Shown piece by piece: positions 9,622 to 18,706 of a DNA stretch of 64,000 bases. A program made the translations under genes and the position numbers. How positions within the stretch are numbered: position 1 is the stretch's first letter; each line of letters begins with the position of its first letter. Below the pieces are notes generated by a model that saw only the letters and a list, made by a program, of their open reading frames with translations, ran no database searches and was not told the DNA's origin. This stretch comes from Megalonaias nervosa (taxonomy: Eukaryota > Mollusca > Bivalvia > Unionida > Unionidae): assembly GCA_016617855.1 (NCBI GenBank), contig JAECUM010027269.1, forward strand, positions 1-64,000. Direction: 5' to 3'.

Positions 9622-10596
9622 ATGGAATCTGTTTATTATTCCCCGAGAGGATTCTGGAGAGGTAAAGCAGCGATTAGTAAACTCGCCGAAGCAGCAAAAG
9701 TTTCACGTGATGTTGCTGCATCATGGTTAGCACGACAGGCAATATGGCAAATCTTCCTAAGTCCACCTAAAAAAATTCATTACGCGCATTTTGATGTTAG
9801 CGTTCCTAATGAAGTTCATCAAGCAGATATTTTGTTTTTACCACACGATACCATTAAAACACGTGGACGAAAATCGCGCACGTACAAATACGCATTGACT
9901 GTTGTTGACGTTGCGAGTAGATATAAAGAAGCGGAGCCATTATCAACAAAGACAGCATCTGAAGTTGCATCTGCGTTTGAACGCATTTATCAACGTGGTG
10001 GTCTACGATGGCCACGGTTATTACAAGTTGATCCTGGTAAAGAATTTCTTGGAGTAGTATCATCGTTGATGAAGAAACATAACGTTAAAATCAGACGAGG
10101 ACATACTGAAATTCATCGTGATCAGGCAATCGTTGAACGATTTAATAGAACACTTGCTGAGCGGTTATTTGGATACCAATATGCAAAGGAAATATCTACT
10201 GACCTCAAAGATAGATCTCGTGAATGGGTTGCAAGATTACCGAGTGTGATAGCTGCGTTGAATAATGAAATTACTCGTGCAACTTCCATGAAACCTTCTA
10301 ATGCGATCCAAAAAATATATATACCCCGTAGCTATAACGGACAACAACCTCAACCAGTATTAGGTAATGTTACAGTTAGATATTTATATGAACCTGGCGA
10401 ACTTGAAGGTGGTAAAAAAAGAGCAACCGATCCTATCTGGAGCGTGACTACACATAAAATTTCTAGCGTGGTTAGATCCACTGGTAGACCTCCAATATAC
10501 AGACTAGATTCTACAGCCCCTCAACGTGGATTTGTACGTGAACAATTGCAAGTAATTCCTGAGGATACGCAATTACCACCAAGCTCAATTTTGTAA
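9622..10596 (+). CDS. Retroviral-type DDE integrase of Maverick element
   Basis: A 324-residue rve-family integrase. The catalytic triad reads as D69 (HQADILF), D137 (LLQVDPGKEF) and E172 (IVERFNRT), a D-D-35-E arrangement. The N-terminal 60 residues form a helical region without an obvious HHCC zinc finger. The C-terminus (about 275-315, IWSVTTHKISSV then GFVREQLQVI) looks chromodomain- or SH3-like, as in Polinton integrases. It would process the TIR ends and make the short target duplication. The frame is intact even through an A7 run at 10413-10419. It converges with the HNH frame on the other strand, overlapping it by about 12 bases. Confidence 0.93.
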   Translation: MESVYYSPRGFWRGKAAISKLAEAAKVSRDVAASWLARQAIWQIFLSPPKKIHYAHFDVSVPNEVHQADILFLPHDTIKTRGRKSRTYKYALTVVDVASRYKEAEPLSTKTASEVASAFERIYQRGGLRWPRLLQVDPGKEFLGVVSSLMKKHNVKIRRGHTEIHRDQAIVERFNRTLAERLFGYQYAKEISTDLKDRSREWVARLPSVIAALNNEITRATSMKPSNAIQKIYIPRSYNGQQPQPVLGNVTVRYLYEPGELEGGKKRATDPIWSVTTHKISSVVRSTGRPPIYRLDSTAPQRGFVREQLQVIPEDTQLPPSSIL

Positions 10597-10814
10597 ACGT
10601 CCAGAACCTCGACGTCGATTACACTCAAGACAGGTCAACATCACATTATCACGTGTATGACCGAGATCACTATTAATTCTGTCTACGGTAAATTGTCTTG
10701 GATTAAAACACTGCCATGACATATTACAGTTGCAACTTGCGTAATGATTATTCTGTTGTTGTTTTAGTTTTATAATAAAGTCAGCATCAAGATCAAAGTC
10801 ACGTTTATTTTTTT
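10585..10814 (-). CDS. HNH nuclease domain at the end of the polymerase-helicase gene (frame-shifted)
   Basis: Downstream of an A7 run (10808-10814) a different - frame encodes a compact HNH/zinc fold: CNCNMSWQC, then FTVDRINSDLGH, then NVMLTCLECNRRR. The paired CxxC-like cysteines, DRIN...H and CxxCN are typical of small HNH endonucleases. The polymerase-helicase frame itself ends at 10770 in an ordinary-looking tail. One base gained in the A7 run would join the two. It may be a C-terminal domain of the replication protein or the remains of a separate gene. No ATG precedes it. Confidence 0.6.
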
Positions 10815-13361
10815 GTCACACTGTTTATAGCTGACTAATTTTTTATTGATGTCGATATTGATTTCTTCAGTTATTACGTAATCTACAATAACCCTACGCA
10901 GTTGCGATGTTCTCCTGACTCGAGATACGGCGAGATAGACTAAATTTGACCATTCAATACGATCATCTACAATCCAGATTCTAGTATCAGTTATAGTTAA
11001 TCCCTGTGACGAGTGAATTGTTATAGCGTATTCTAACGTCCATGGCGATTTATCCATGTTCAACGCGCTCTCAACGACATCAACAACAACCAACACGATA
11101 TCATTCAAGACAAGATTTTGTACTCGGACATTTTCAACGTCTCCACCTGGTATTTCAACATCAATATTCTGTCGTCGAGTATCTGCTGGGCGATAACACA
11201 AAGGTACATGTAGATCCGGAAATTTTTCTTTATGTAACGTAAATAATTTCTTTTGTAGTTCATCACGAACTATTTTTCTACTGGCGACTATCAAATCAGC
11301 AGGTCTATATAAAATCCAAAAATCATTTATAGTTGTCTCTGGAATTACTTTACGCAGTATCTCGCATTGTATTTGATCTGGCTGTAATCTGATTAATCTT
11401 TTAAGCTCCTTTAGCGGCTCATCAATAGCTCTATGGTCATCATTTATTTCTTCATAATAATCTACAAATGTTTTCAGCCATTCATGTGGAGACTGTCCAA
11501 CAAAGGGTGGTGGTTGACCATTATCGCCACACATAATCACAGCAGTATTCTTTGTCAATAACCATTCAAGAAATGTTTTTAGTGTTTCTAACGACACCGT
11601 GCATATCTCGTCCCATATAATAATTTTAGTTATATATTTTTCACCCATCCGCGATGGAGTCCATGTATCTCCGCACCATCTAAAGAAACTATGATAAGTA
11701 CACGATTTTACTCCTCGTTGTTTTATTTCTCTAGCAAGTTTGTGCGTCGGTGTTAAAACAATTATATCTGAAATATTATTTATAAATAAATTAATCGCAC
11801 GAGCTGTTTTACCTGAACCTCCACACCCATTAAGATAAACGGTCTTATACCTAGATACAGGATCATACACAGATGGTGCAGATGACTTTAATATTTGATT
11901 ATTATTTTTGTAATATGTCTCCGCAATTTCAACATCGGCGGATTCAGAATAATTAAGTATATTTTCTTGTTTTATCCTCCATGTCCCCCATTCACCATTA
12001 ACGAGTTTTAATAAATCTTTATATTTTTTGTGTACATAAAATGAATCCGTAGCGACTCTGACAGCGTAACGAGGAAATTTATTTATCATCGATAGTAGAT
12101 TTATCGAAACGTACGCTAACATCGAAGATCTTAAATGAGTAATCTGCGGTGACTTACCATCAGTATAGCTCACAATGGTACCTAGTTTTGTTCCATCTGA
12201 TAAATAAGCGTTACATCTGTTTATAAATGTATTTTTCTTCATCGTATCAGCGATTATAAAATCTAGTTCAGCATCGTCCATAATCAATCTTGTACACGTT
12301 CGTTTATGATAATGTGATCCTCCTTGAGTAAATTTACCGATTATTTTTCTGCCGAGATCTTTTGCAAGTTTCTCATCGTACTCATTCCTGCATTTATTTA
12401 TTTTAATGACATGATCTTCATCAATATCAGGGAATTCTTTCCTGGTATCATCGATATTAAATCTGTCCGGTTCTGGTAACCAAACTTGCTTCTGTGAACT
12501 ATACGATATAATCGCTTCAGTTACTCTCAACGATATTAAAAATCCAACATCAAGCATATATCGCAATAATACTATCGGAACCCAACGTCGCTCTGAAAAA
12601 TGTTTTCCGAACCAAATATAAGTAATCGCATGGAGATCTTCTCTAAACTCGAATGATTCTACGTGAGCAAATCCTGTTAAGTCAATATCTGGTAAGGGTC
12701 CGTTTATTGCAACCCTGGTCATGTCATGTGTAGGATGTCCGAATCTCTTAAAGTATCTAGAACATTCTCCATATCCAAGAAAACTCCCAGGATAACACGC
12801 TACCATATCAACCGAGATAACATCATTGTAATTGTGTTTGATGTTCCATAATCCACCATGCCCATATTCTATACAACTTTTCTTGACATCTTCAAGAAAT
12901 TCCGATCGTGTCATTTTCCATGAATTTTTCTCCTGAGCAAAATGAGCCGCTACAGATGGAACTGTAAAACAATTATTTAATAATTGTCTAACTTTGACGT
13001 CGTCTGAAGTATATTCACGCCAAAGGCGTTGCGCAAGATGTTCCATTTCCTCATGGAGAGATTCTGTACGATAAATATCACCATTGGGTCGTACAAATTG
13101 ATCGTAATGATTATACTCAGAACTCTGAAATAACCAAATAGAAACAGGATCGGTTTTACTAATATTTTTAATAAAATCAAAGATATCACCGTCATAAAAT
13201 TTAACCGTTCTATCTCGTGGAAATATTGTTAAAGCATTAGTCCATGCGTGCGCGTTATGATCAATAATATCTATCGGAGTTCCATTTTTTGTATATTTCG
13301 GTTTGTACAAAATCTCTCCGGTTAACGTTTTCACTGCTATTGGAAATCTTAATTTTTTTCT
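10770..13361 (-). CDS. B-family DNA polymerase (palm) fused to SF1 helicase
   Basis: The frame is open from 13361; the first start-like codon, GTG at 13334, is probably not real because the gene begins upstream in another frame. Counted from 13334, residues 171-190 hold PolB motif A (DMVACYPGSF). A motif B-like KIIGKFTQGG lies near 330-339, and motif C is reduced to ATDSFYV at 428-434. From 500 a Pif1/RecD-like SF1 helicase follows: Walker A GCGGSGKT 503-510, Walker B IIWDEIC 572-578, motif III GDNGQPPP 603-610, motif V IHSSQGLT 773-780, motif VI LAVSRVRR 801-808. I see no clear 3'-5' exonuclease triad. Polinton polymerases are normally protein-primed PolB without this helicase. Confidence 0.85.
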   Translation of the reverse strand, partial: RKKLRFPIAVKTLTGEILYKPKYTKNGTPIDIIDHNAHAWTNALTIFPRDRTVKFYDGDIFDFIKNISKTDPVSIWLFQSSEYNHYDQFVRPNGDIYRTESLHEEMEHLAQRLWREYTSDDVKVRQLLNNCFTVPSVAAHFAQEKNSWKMTRSEFLEDVKKSCIEYGHGGLWNIKHNYNDVISVDMVACYPGSFLGYGECSRYFKRFGHPTHDMTRVAINGPLPDIDLTGFAHVESFEFREDLHAITYIWFGKHFSERRWVPIVLLRYMLDVGFLISLRVTEAIISYSSQKQVWLPEPDRFNIDDTRKEFPDIDEDHVIKINKCRNEYDEKLAKDLGRKIIGKFTQGGSHYHKRTCTRLIMDDAELDFIIADTMKKNTFINRCNAYLSDGTKLGTIVSYTDGKSPQITHLRSSMLAYVSINLLSMINKFPRYAVRVATDSFYVHKKYKDLLKLVNGEWGTWRIKQENILNYSESADVEIAETYYKNNNQILKSSAPSVYDPVSRYKTVYLNGCGGSGKTARAINLFINNISDIIVLTPTHKLAREIKQRGVKSCTYHSFFRWCGDTWTPSRMGEKYITKIIIWDEICTVSLETLKTFLEWLLTKNTAVIMCGDNGQPPPFVGQSPHEWLKTFVDYYEEINDDHRAIDEPLKELKRLIRLQPDQIQCEILRKVIPETTINDFWILYRPADLIVASRKIVRDELQKKLFTLHKEKFPDLHVPLCYRPADTRRQNIDVEIPGGDVENVRVQNLVLNDIVLVVVDVVESALNMDKSPWTLEYAITIHSSQGLTITDTRIWIVDDRIEWSNLVYLAVSRVRRTSQLRRVIVDYVITEEINIDINKKLVSYKQCDKKINVTLILMLTLL

Positions 13362-14022
13362 CTAGCTCAGCAACGTCGCTGATAGACGCTCCGGTATCTT
13401 TAACCGACTCTGCCCAGGCATTTATTTTTTTACGTCTTAAATCAGTTAAACCATTACCACGTATCGCGTTTATAAAGTGTTCTGTAACCCGCTCAGCTAC
13501 ACAGTTTATTCTTGATATTTTCATTGGCTTGAGATCTGCAACATTAGGTTTATCATTCAGCGGAAATATTCCATAGACAACCGCAGTTACAGGGTACGAT
13601 TTGTCATAATACGGTTTATCAATACCAGTAAGTATTCCTGGTTTAGATCTGTTATTTAAGAGAACAATATTACCCCCGGACTGCACACGGACTGGATCAC
13701 GCTTATCACGAATAATCCAGATATCTTCTTCTGTATTTACAATAAATTTTATTAAAATGAAATATTTTTGATTATCAAGGTGATTAATAATTACTTTTCC
13801 TCGTTTGTCGTTCATCATATTAACGATATGTCCTATCCTGAAAGTTGACCATGCATGAACTGCACCATCGTCACGAAATTCCTTCTTAGCCTCACGGATA
13901 CGTTTAGTTATATCCACATTCGTTAAAGCTAGATCTTGCATCGAAATACTGAGTTTATACTCGGGTAGTCTGTCAAGATCGAATCTGGTTGCGTAGGGTT
14001 CAATTGCGGATAATTTTTCCAT
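13261..14022 (-). CDS. N-terminal part of the PolB gene (frame broken)
   Basis: The ATG at 14022 starts a 253-residue frame whose last 100 bases overlap the next polymerase frame. A run of seven A on the coding strand (13353-13359) is the natural switch point; one A fewer would make a single frame. The protein is charged and mixed alpha/beta (for example GHIVNMMNDKRGKVIINHL) and I recognise no catalytic motif. Its position and size fit the N-terminal region of Polinton PolB, where a terminal-protein or exonuclease domain is usual, but that is inference. It is divergent from the cysteine-rich gene, starting 50 bases away. Confidence 0.7.
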   Translation of the reverse strand: MEKLSAIEPYATRFDLDRLPEYKLSISMQDLALTNVDITKRIREAKKEFRDDGAVHAWSTFRIGHIVNMMNDKRGKVIINHLDNQKYFILIKFIVNTEEDIWIIRDKRDPVRVQSGGNIVLLNNRSKPGILTGIDKPYYDKSYPVTAVVYGIFPLNDKPNVADLKPMKISRINCVAERVTEHFINAIRGNGLTDLRRKKINAWAESVKDTGASISDVAELEKKIKISNSSENVNRRDFVQTEIYKKWNSDRYY

Positions 14023-14072
14023 ATTATAATTAAGGCAAGTATATATTTAATTGAACATTAATCTTTTTGTAT

Positions 14073-14324
14073 ATGATTCAACCAAATCATTGCCACTGGT
14101 TAAAAATCGGTTATACGTCTCCGTGTAACAGACCATGTGTGAATGAATACTGTAGTTATCATATGCAATGCGTCAGAAATGGAAGTCTAGGACCAAAACC
14201 GTGTATCGTGTGTAGTGCTGGAGTGAGGGGAAGGACTCAACTGTGTGCGCAATGCGGTGGTAAAAAATGCAGAGAGTTGAAACGATATTACGATAAAAAA
14301 TATAACGCTGACTCTCCTATATAA
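14073..14324 (+). CDS. Small cysteine-rich (zinc-binding) protein
   Basis: 83 residues from the ATG at 14073. Cysteine and histidine pairs (CHW, CNRPC, CSYHMQC, CIVC, CAQCGGKKC) suggest two or more zinc knuckles, followed by a basic tail (RELKRYYDKKY). It lies head to head with the polymerase gene, sharing a short AT-rich spacer. It could be a transcription or replication accessory factor; no family is recognised. The frame is intact. Confidence 0.6.
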   Translation: MIQPNHCHWLKIGYTSPCNRPCVNEYCSYHMQCVRNGSLGPKPCIVCSAGVRGRTQLCAQCGGKKCRELKRYYDKKYNADSPI

Positions 14325-14391
14325 ACCGAAGAAGATTATCTGGCTAGATTTTCAAAAAACAATGATTTAGACAAATAAATATTATATATAA

Positions 14392-14882
14392 ATGGAGCAA
14401 AATGAGTTTGTGTCACATCCAATCATTACTAATTATGAAGCATCTCGTGATGGCGTGATTAGAAACTGCAGCTTGAAAAAACCATCGGTAATGTTACCAA
14501 TACTGGTTATCTTGCGTTTACTACTAATGGCAAGAAAAGATATTTATCACACAGATTTACCTACGAGTGTTTTTTTGGAATAATCAAAGATGGGTATGTG
14601 GTTGACCACATCAACGGCAATAAACTTGATAATTCACTTGGAAATCTACGTATTATCACGCAAAGTGAAAACTGTAAGTTTGGAAACACTGGCGGCGCAC
14701 GATTTGCAAGACCTGTTAAATCTGTAAATGCAGATGGTGAAGAAATTGTGTTCAAGTCAATTAATTCTGCTGCCAAATATTTTGACATAGTACCACCTTC
14801 AGTACAATACGTGGCAGACGGGATTACAAGATCTACTTTTTCCAAAAGATTTACACAAAAAATTAGGTTTCAATACGTTTAG
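14392..14882 (+). CDS. HNH homing-type endonuclease with NUMOD-like modules (frame broken)
   Basis: The ATG at 14392 starts a frame with ITNYEASRDGVIRN, a NUMOD4-like DNA-binding start. After an A6 run (14476-14481) the reading continues in the next frame: RFTYECFFGIIKDGYVVDH, then the HNH core VVDHINGNKLDNSLGNLRI, then a C-terminal NUMOD1-like helix-turn-helix (INSAAKYFDI). The whole is about 163 residues, normal for phage and virus HNH homing endonucleases. One base is missing in the A run relative to an open gene. Such enzymes spread between viral genomes and are often dispensable. Confidence 0.8.
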
Positions 14883-15030
14883 TCTACCGTATTTTTAATG
14901 TTACCAAATGATTTAGCGCTCCGTCAAGCATAATGATCGTAGTTATCCGTTTATACGAATTAATGTCAAAAGCTATCCTGATTGTCTATACTTGTCAGTA
15001 TGTGTGGGTTGCATTACACTAAGCAGAATG
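14883..15030. other. Short spacer between convergent genes
   Basis: No feature is recognised between the HNH gene end and the end of the - strand gene at 15031. Confidence 0.5.
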
Positions 15031-15453
15031 TTAATTTTCCCAAGGATTTTGTTTAGCTATTATCACAGTCAATGGTCCATCATTGTCGCTGTCATTTTCA
15101 CTCGTATTTTCACAGTGTTCTCTTAACTGTCTTATACGAAAGTTCATGATCTTTTTCTGTTCGTATCCATGAGATAATTCTAGTTTGATTTTGTTAATAA
15201 CGTTTGAGAGAGGTACAAACAATTTTACTTGATCATCAGTGACAGTTGCCAGTGACTTTAACATTCCTTGTTGGATAATTTTCATAAACTTGTAATCAGC
15301 GGATAACGTAAATCTGTTCTCGTTCTTTCGTTGTTGTAATGAGTCAAAATCACATAGAATCTTTTCAGTATTAAGATTATCAAATACATTGATACCGTTA
15401 TGTTGTAATTTTTTAATCGCAGAAACAATGACATTGATATTTTCAAAATTCAT
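15031..15453 (-). CDS. Unrecognised 140-residue protein
   Basis: An intact frame from the ATG at 15453. It is mostly helical, with an acidic Ser/Asp-rich stretch (ENTSENDSDNDGP) near the C-terminus and no membrane segment. It sits at the edge of the left gene block beside the repeat-rich non-coding zone. Base use and size are like neighbouring element genes, so it is probably real. I do not recognise the family. Confidence 0.55.
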   Translation of the reverse strand: MNFENINVIVSAIKKLQHNGINVFDNLNTEKILCDFDSLQQRKNENRFTLSADYKFMKIIQQGMLKSLATVTDDQVKLFVPLSNVINKIKLELSHGYEQKKIMNFRIRQLREHCENTSENDSDNDGPLTVIIAKQNPWEN

Positions 15454-15534
15454 TATATAGTAAGTATTTATTTAATATAAAAAAAATTAGCCCCCATGAC
15501 ATTTTTTGTCAGGGAGCTGTTTTGTGTGGGATAT

Positions 15535-15985
15535 ATGGTTATATACAATGAAGATAATGATTATATACAATGAAGATGATTATATGGTTATATACAATGA
15601 AGATAATGATTATATACAATGAAGGTGATTATATGGTTATATACAATGAAGGTGATTATATGGTTATATACAATGAAGATAATGATTATATACAATGAAG
15701 ATGATTATATGGTTATATACAATGAAGATAATGATTATATACAATGAAGGTGATTATATGGTTATATACAATGAAGATAATGGTTATATACAATGAAGGT
15801 GATTATATGGTTATATACAATGAAGGTGATTATGATTATATACAATGAAGATGATGGTTATATATAATGAAGGTGATATATGGTTATATACAATGAAGAT
15901 GATGGTTATATACAATGAAGATGATGGTTATATACAATGAAGGTGATTATATGGTTATATACAATGATGATAATGGTTATATACA
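15535..15985. repeat. Tandem repeat inside the viral element, about 15-27 bp units
   Basis: Units GGTTATATACAATGAAGGTGATTATAT and GATAATGATTATATACAATGAAG alternate about 20 times. They lie between the left gene block and the virion-gene block. Viral elements often carry such arrays near promoters or origins; role here unknown. Confidence 0.9.
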
Positions 15986-16068
15986 ATGATGACATATGAT
16001 TCTATGAACATGAAATATATACAAATGGTGATGACGGGGAAATCTTGTCTACGTCCAACAGATTTTGT

Positions 16069-16142
16069 ACACTCTCCCCCCATACAAAACCCCGGGGAGT
16101 GTAAAAGGTACATCCCTCAAGGGATGTATGATAGGAGAGTGT
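16069..16142. other. Nested hairpin structure in the non-coding zone
   Basis: ACACTCTCC (16069-16077) pairs with GGAGAGTGT (16134-16142). Inside, CCCC pairs with GGGG of GGGGAGTGT, and TACATCCC-TCAA-GGGATGTA (16109-16128) is a perfect 8-bp hairpin. The result is a cruciform or branched RNA fold. Possible roles are origin, packaging signal, terminator or small RNA. A 107-codon frame crossing it is probably chance. Confidence 0.6.
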
Positions 16143-16234
16143 ATTTTGTCTGTTGTGGATTTCGAGGAAATACTCCGGGTTTCCCCCAATTAAAAAATAT
16201 CAGTCGCCAAATGCAAGATAATATCTTTAGCATT

Positions 16235-16308
16235 TTTGGAGACTCGAACACGCGAGAGTCTGTAGAGCTTCGATCTACGTCCAACCGTCTTACCATTTCG
16301 ACTCAATA
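16235..16308 (-). tRNA. tRNA-like sequence, Phe(GAA)-like anticodon arm, probably degenerate
   Basis: On the - strand an A-box-like TGGTAAGACGG is followed by a perfect 5-bp anticodon stem GTAGA/TCTAC around loop TCGAAGC (GAA in the anticodon position), then a B-box-like GTTCGAGTC. The acceptor and T stems pair poorly and position 33 is C rather than U. It is therefore a relic, a tRNA-like structure or an internal pol III promoter rather than a normal tRNA gene. Confidence 0.35.
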
Positions 16309-16309
16309 A

Positions 16310-16719
16310 TACAGTAGAATTTAAGTAATATAAAATATTTGCGCTGCTGCTTCACTAACAGCGATGCTTACAGAAAGCAGATAGATCACTAAATAATTAA
16401 CGAAAAACGATATATATCGTGTCCGTAGGGACTGAAACCTCACAGTTTTCTGTGTAAAATGGAATTTTATATTTCTAGTTTCCAAAAAAATATATATAAT
16501 TCTGTATAACATTGAGTCTATGCGTAAGCCGTAACCAAGGATATTGATTTATTCATATAGCGGATGTTCTTAAAATAACTTTACGCACAGCCGTTATGGA
16601 ATAATCAATATGCAGCCACAGCATTCTAGATAAAAGATTTCGATTGTGCACGGATTTTATGTAAACAAAGAATACAGTATTATAGACATCCGGATATTTT
16701 TTTTTGTTATGATAACGCT
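16310..16719. other. Non-coding stretch before the virion genes
   Basis: AT-rich, with no gene recognised. Possible 3' end region of the - strand virion transcripts. Confidence 0.4.
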
Positions 16720-18192
16720 CTATGAGCGTACATACAGGTTTATATTTAGTTCTTCGTTTCTCGTGTCCAGAATGCGATTGTTTTGGTCTGTGAGTTTAAA
16801 ATGTATCCTTGATAATAACGGATTATGAACTCGCAGGTACACGGGATTAATTGGTTCTGATACAATTAACCAACCGGGAGGTGCCAACGGGCTAAAACTG
16901 AATAATATGTACCCTTGCTGGGCCTGGCTAGACTTAGAAAGATCTACCTGATAGCTACCTTCAATAACATCACATACCAGACTGACTGCAATTGTTGTTG
17001 TTATATTTACAATGCCTGGTGATATATGACGTCCGGCACCAAAGGGATTGTTATTGTGTTTTAGTATAAGCAGTGGTAGGGTTATTTTTTCCCACGATTC
17101 AATTACTCCCGGATAATATTCTTCAATAAGATCATTTAATGATTTCTTCATTTCAGCGTTATTTAAATCTGGTATAACAAATGTTTGTAAATCTTTTTCT
17201 GTTATTTTATAATGATCAAGAAATATTTGTTTAGATTTTGGATTTGTGTAAAAATTTCCATCGAGTTTAGTCGCAGTGTTTATAATACCTCGATTGGCGA
17301 TGTATAAATCGAATAAGATACCATTTAAATGTTTTATTGTTTCGATTATTTGCTGCTTGACATTATGATCATAATGTTGAGATAATGAGATAAGTAAATT
17401 TCTTAAATCATTAAACGTTTTATCGTATTCGGGTTTAAAAAGATCTAATAAAATTTTTAATAATTCTTCATCAACATTCTCTATAATCCTCCTCTCTAGC
17501 GTCTTGAAAATAGTAAATACTGGTGTGTCCATCTTGGGGATCCTTTTACCGTCAAAATCGGTAAAGTAATATCTATCGTCGTTTGGATCAGATCCAAAAT
17601 TTATATCATTCCATGGACGTATTTTTCGATATTCTGGGTCTTTAATGAATTTTTCTTCACTCGTTTTAAATTCTTCTATTTTTGGTTCTGGAATTCCATT
17701 AGATTTTTGGTCAGGAGGAACATCAGGCCATCCTAACACTGATCTGATCGAACTTTGATAAATATCTACGAGGTAATCAGGAGAATTTATTTCAATAACC
17801 GCTGATAATGTTGGTTCATGAACAGTGAACGCTATTTTAGATTCTTTCCCTGTGATAGATTTAATTCTGCGTTGGAATTCATCATTAATCTGTTCTATTT
17901 GATAACTACCCGTTGAAATTCCAACAACTTGCCAATCAGGTGTTCCATCTGGTTTATTTTTATTCGCAAATACTAGTGAATTATTTGGTTGTTATCCACC
18001 AAACGGTTTTGACCTAATATTAGGCCAGCTATGATAAACTCGTAATTGCGCTAATGCTATTTCCTTTGCTGGAATTGCGGTTGGAAAGTTAACGCTAAAT
18101 TCAGGATTGGTTGAACTTAATGATATCATAGTAGTTTTTGACGGTGTTGTATTAGCTACGATCTGCTGAAGTAATTCGCGCGACTCTGACAT
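16720..18192 (-). CDS. Penton-like capsid protein interrupted by one in-frame TAA
   Basis: The start is ATG at 18192 (MSESRELL). After 66 codons a TAA (17992-17994) interrupts, then the same frame stays open to 16720, 490 codons in all. The N-terminal ISLSSTNPEFSVNFP and LAQLRVYHSWPNI resemble the N-terminus of Polinton/adintovirus penton or minor-capsid jelly-roll proteins. The C-terminus (LRVHNPLLSRIHFKL then LNINLYVRS) is the matching closing strand. The product would form capsid vertices. The stop is followed by CAA CCA, which fits the CAR-YYA readthrough context. Alternatives are a recent nonsense mutation or a sequencing error. Confidence 0.75.
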
Positions 18193-18210
18193 TATTATTA
18201 TCGTTATTAT

Positions 18211-18697
18211 TTAATTCTCCATCTTTCCGTTATTGTCACTAGCGATTATGAATGCTTCATCGTAGGTTTTCATTATCGTTACGAACTCCTCATCAGATAT
18301 TTTACCATCACTGAGATACGCTGAAATATACGAGCATAATTTAGTGTATGCGGCTGTTGCTGTGTGTAATTTCATTATGTACTCGTTTAGTTTATCATTC
18401 GTACACGTAGATATTTTCTTAGAGATAATACTGAAAATACCTGCACATGTTGTTGCCGTTGAAACTATAATTGTTACAACTGCAGGCGCTGTCATCGTTA
18501 TTGTTGATAGTAATAATCCAGTTCCAGCAATAACAGCAGAAACCGAGTATACCATTATATCAATAACAACCATACGTCGACGATATTTTTTTTACCTTTA
18601 TCGTGTAATCGTCGATGATATTTTTTAGTTTGGTTTGACACTCACATACTTGAGTGTATCTGTGACGTTGAACATCGATAAATGACTCTTGATTCAT
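18211..18697 (-). CDS. Small virion or membrane protein with hydrophobic segments (frame broken)
   Basis: The ATG at 18697 opens MNQESFIDVQRHRY and a CECQTKL segment. At an A8 run (18586-18593) the frame ends soon after, while the neighbouring frame carries on (MVVIDIMVYSVSAVIAGTG, start-like codon at 18573) to 18211. Two hydrophobic stretches (about 120-residue region, VSAVIAGTGLLLSTITM and VVTIIVSTATTCAGIFSII) look like membrane spans. Removing one A would unite the parts into about 161 residues. Likely a structural or membrane-associated virion protein, since it lies between the penton-like and fibre-like genes. Function unknown. Confidence 0.6.
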
Positions 18698-18706
18698 TAT
18701 ATTTAT

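Noticed and set aside
15986..16309. 107-codon frame in the viral element
   Set aside because: It runs through the tandem array end, the hairpins and the tRNA-like sequence. Composition is unlike a protein and no neighbour supports it.
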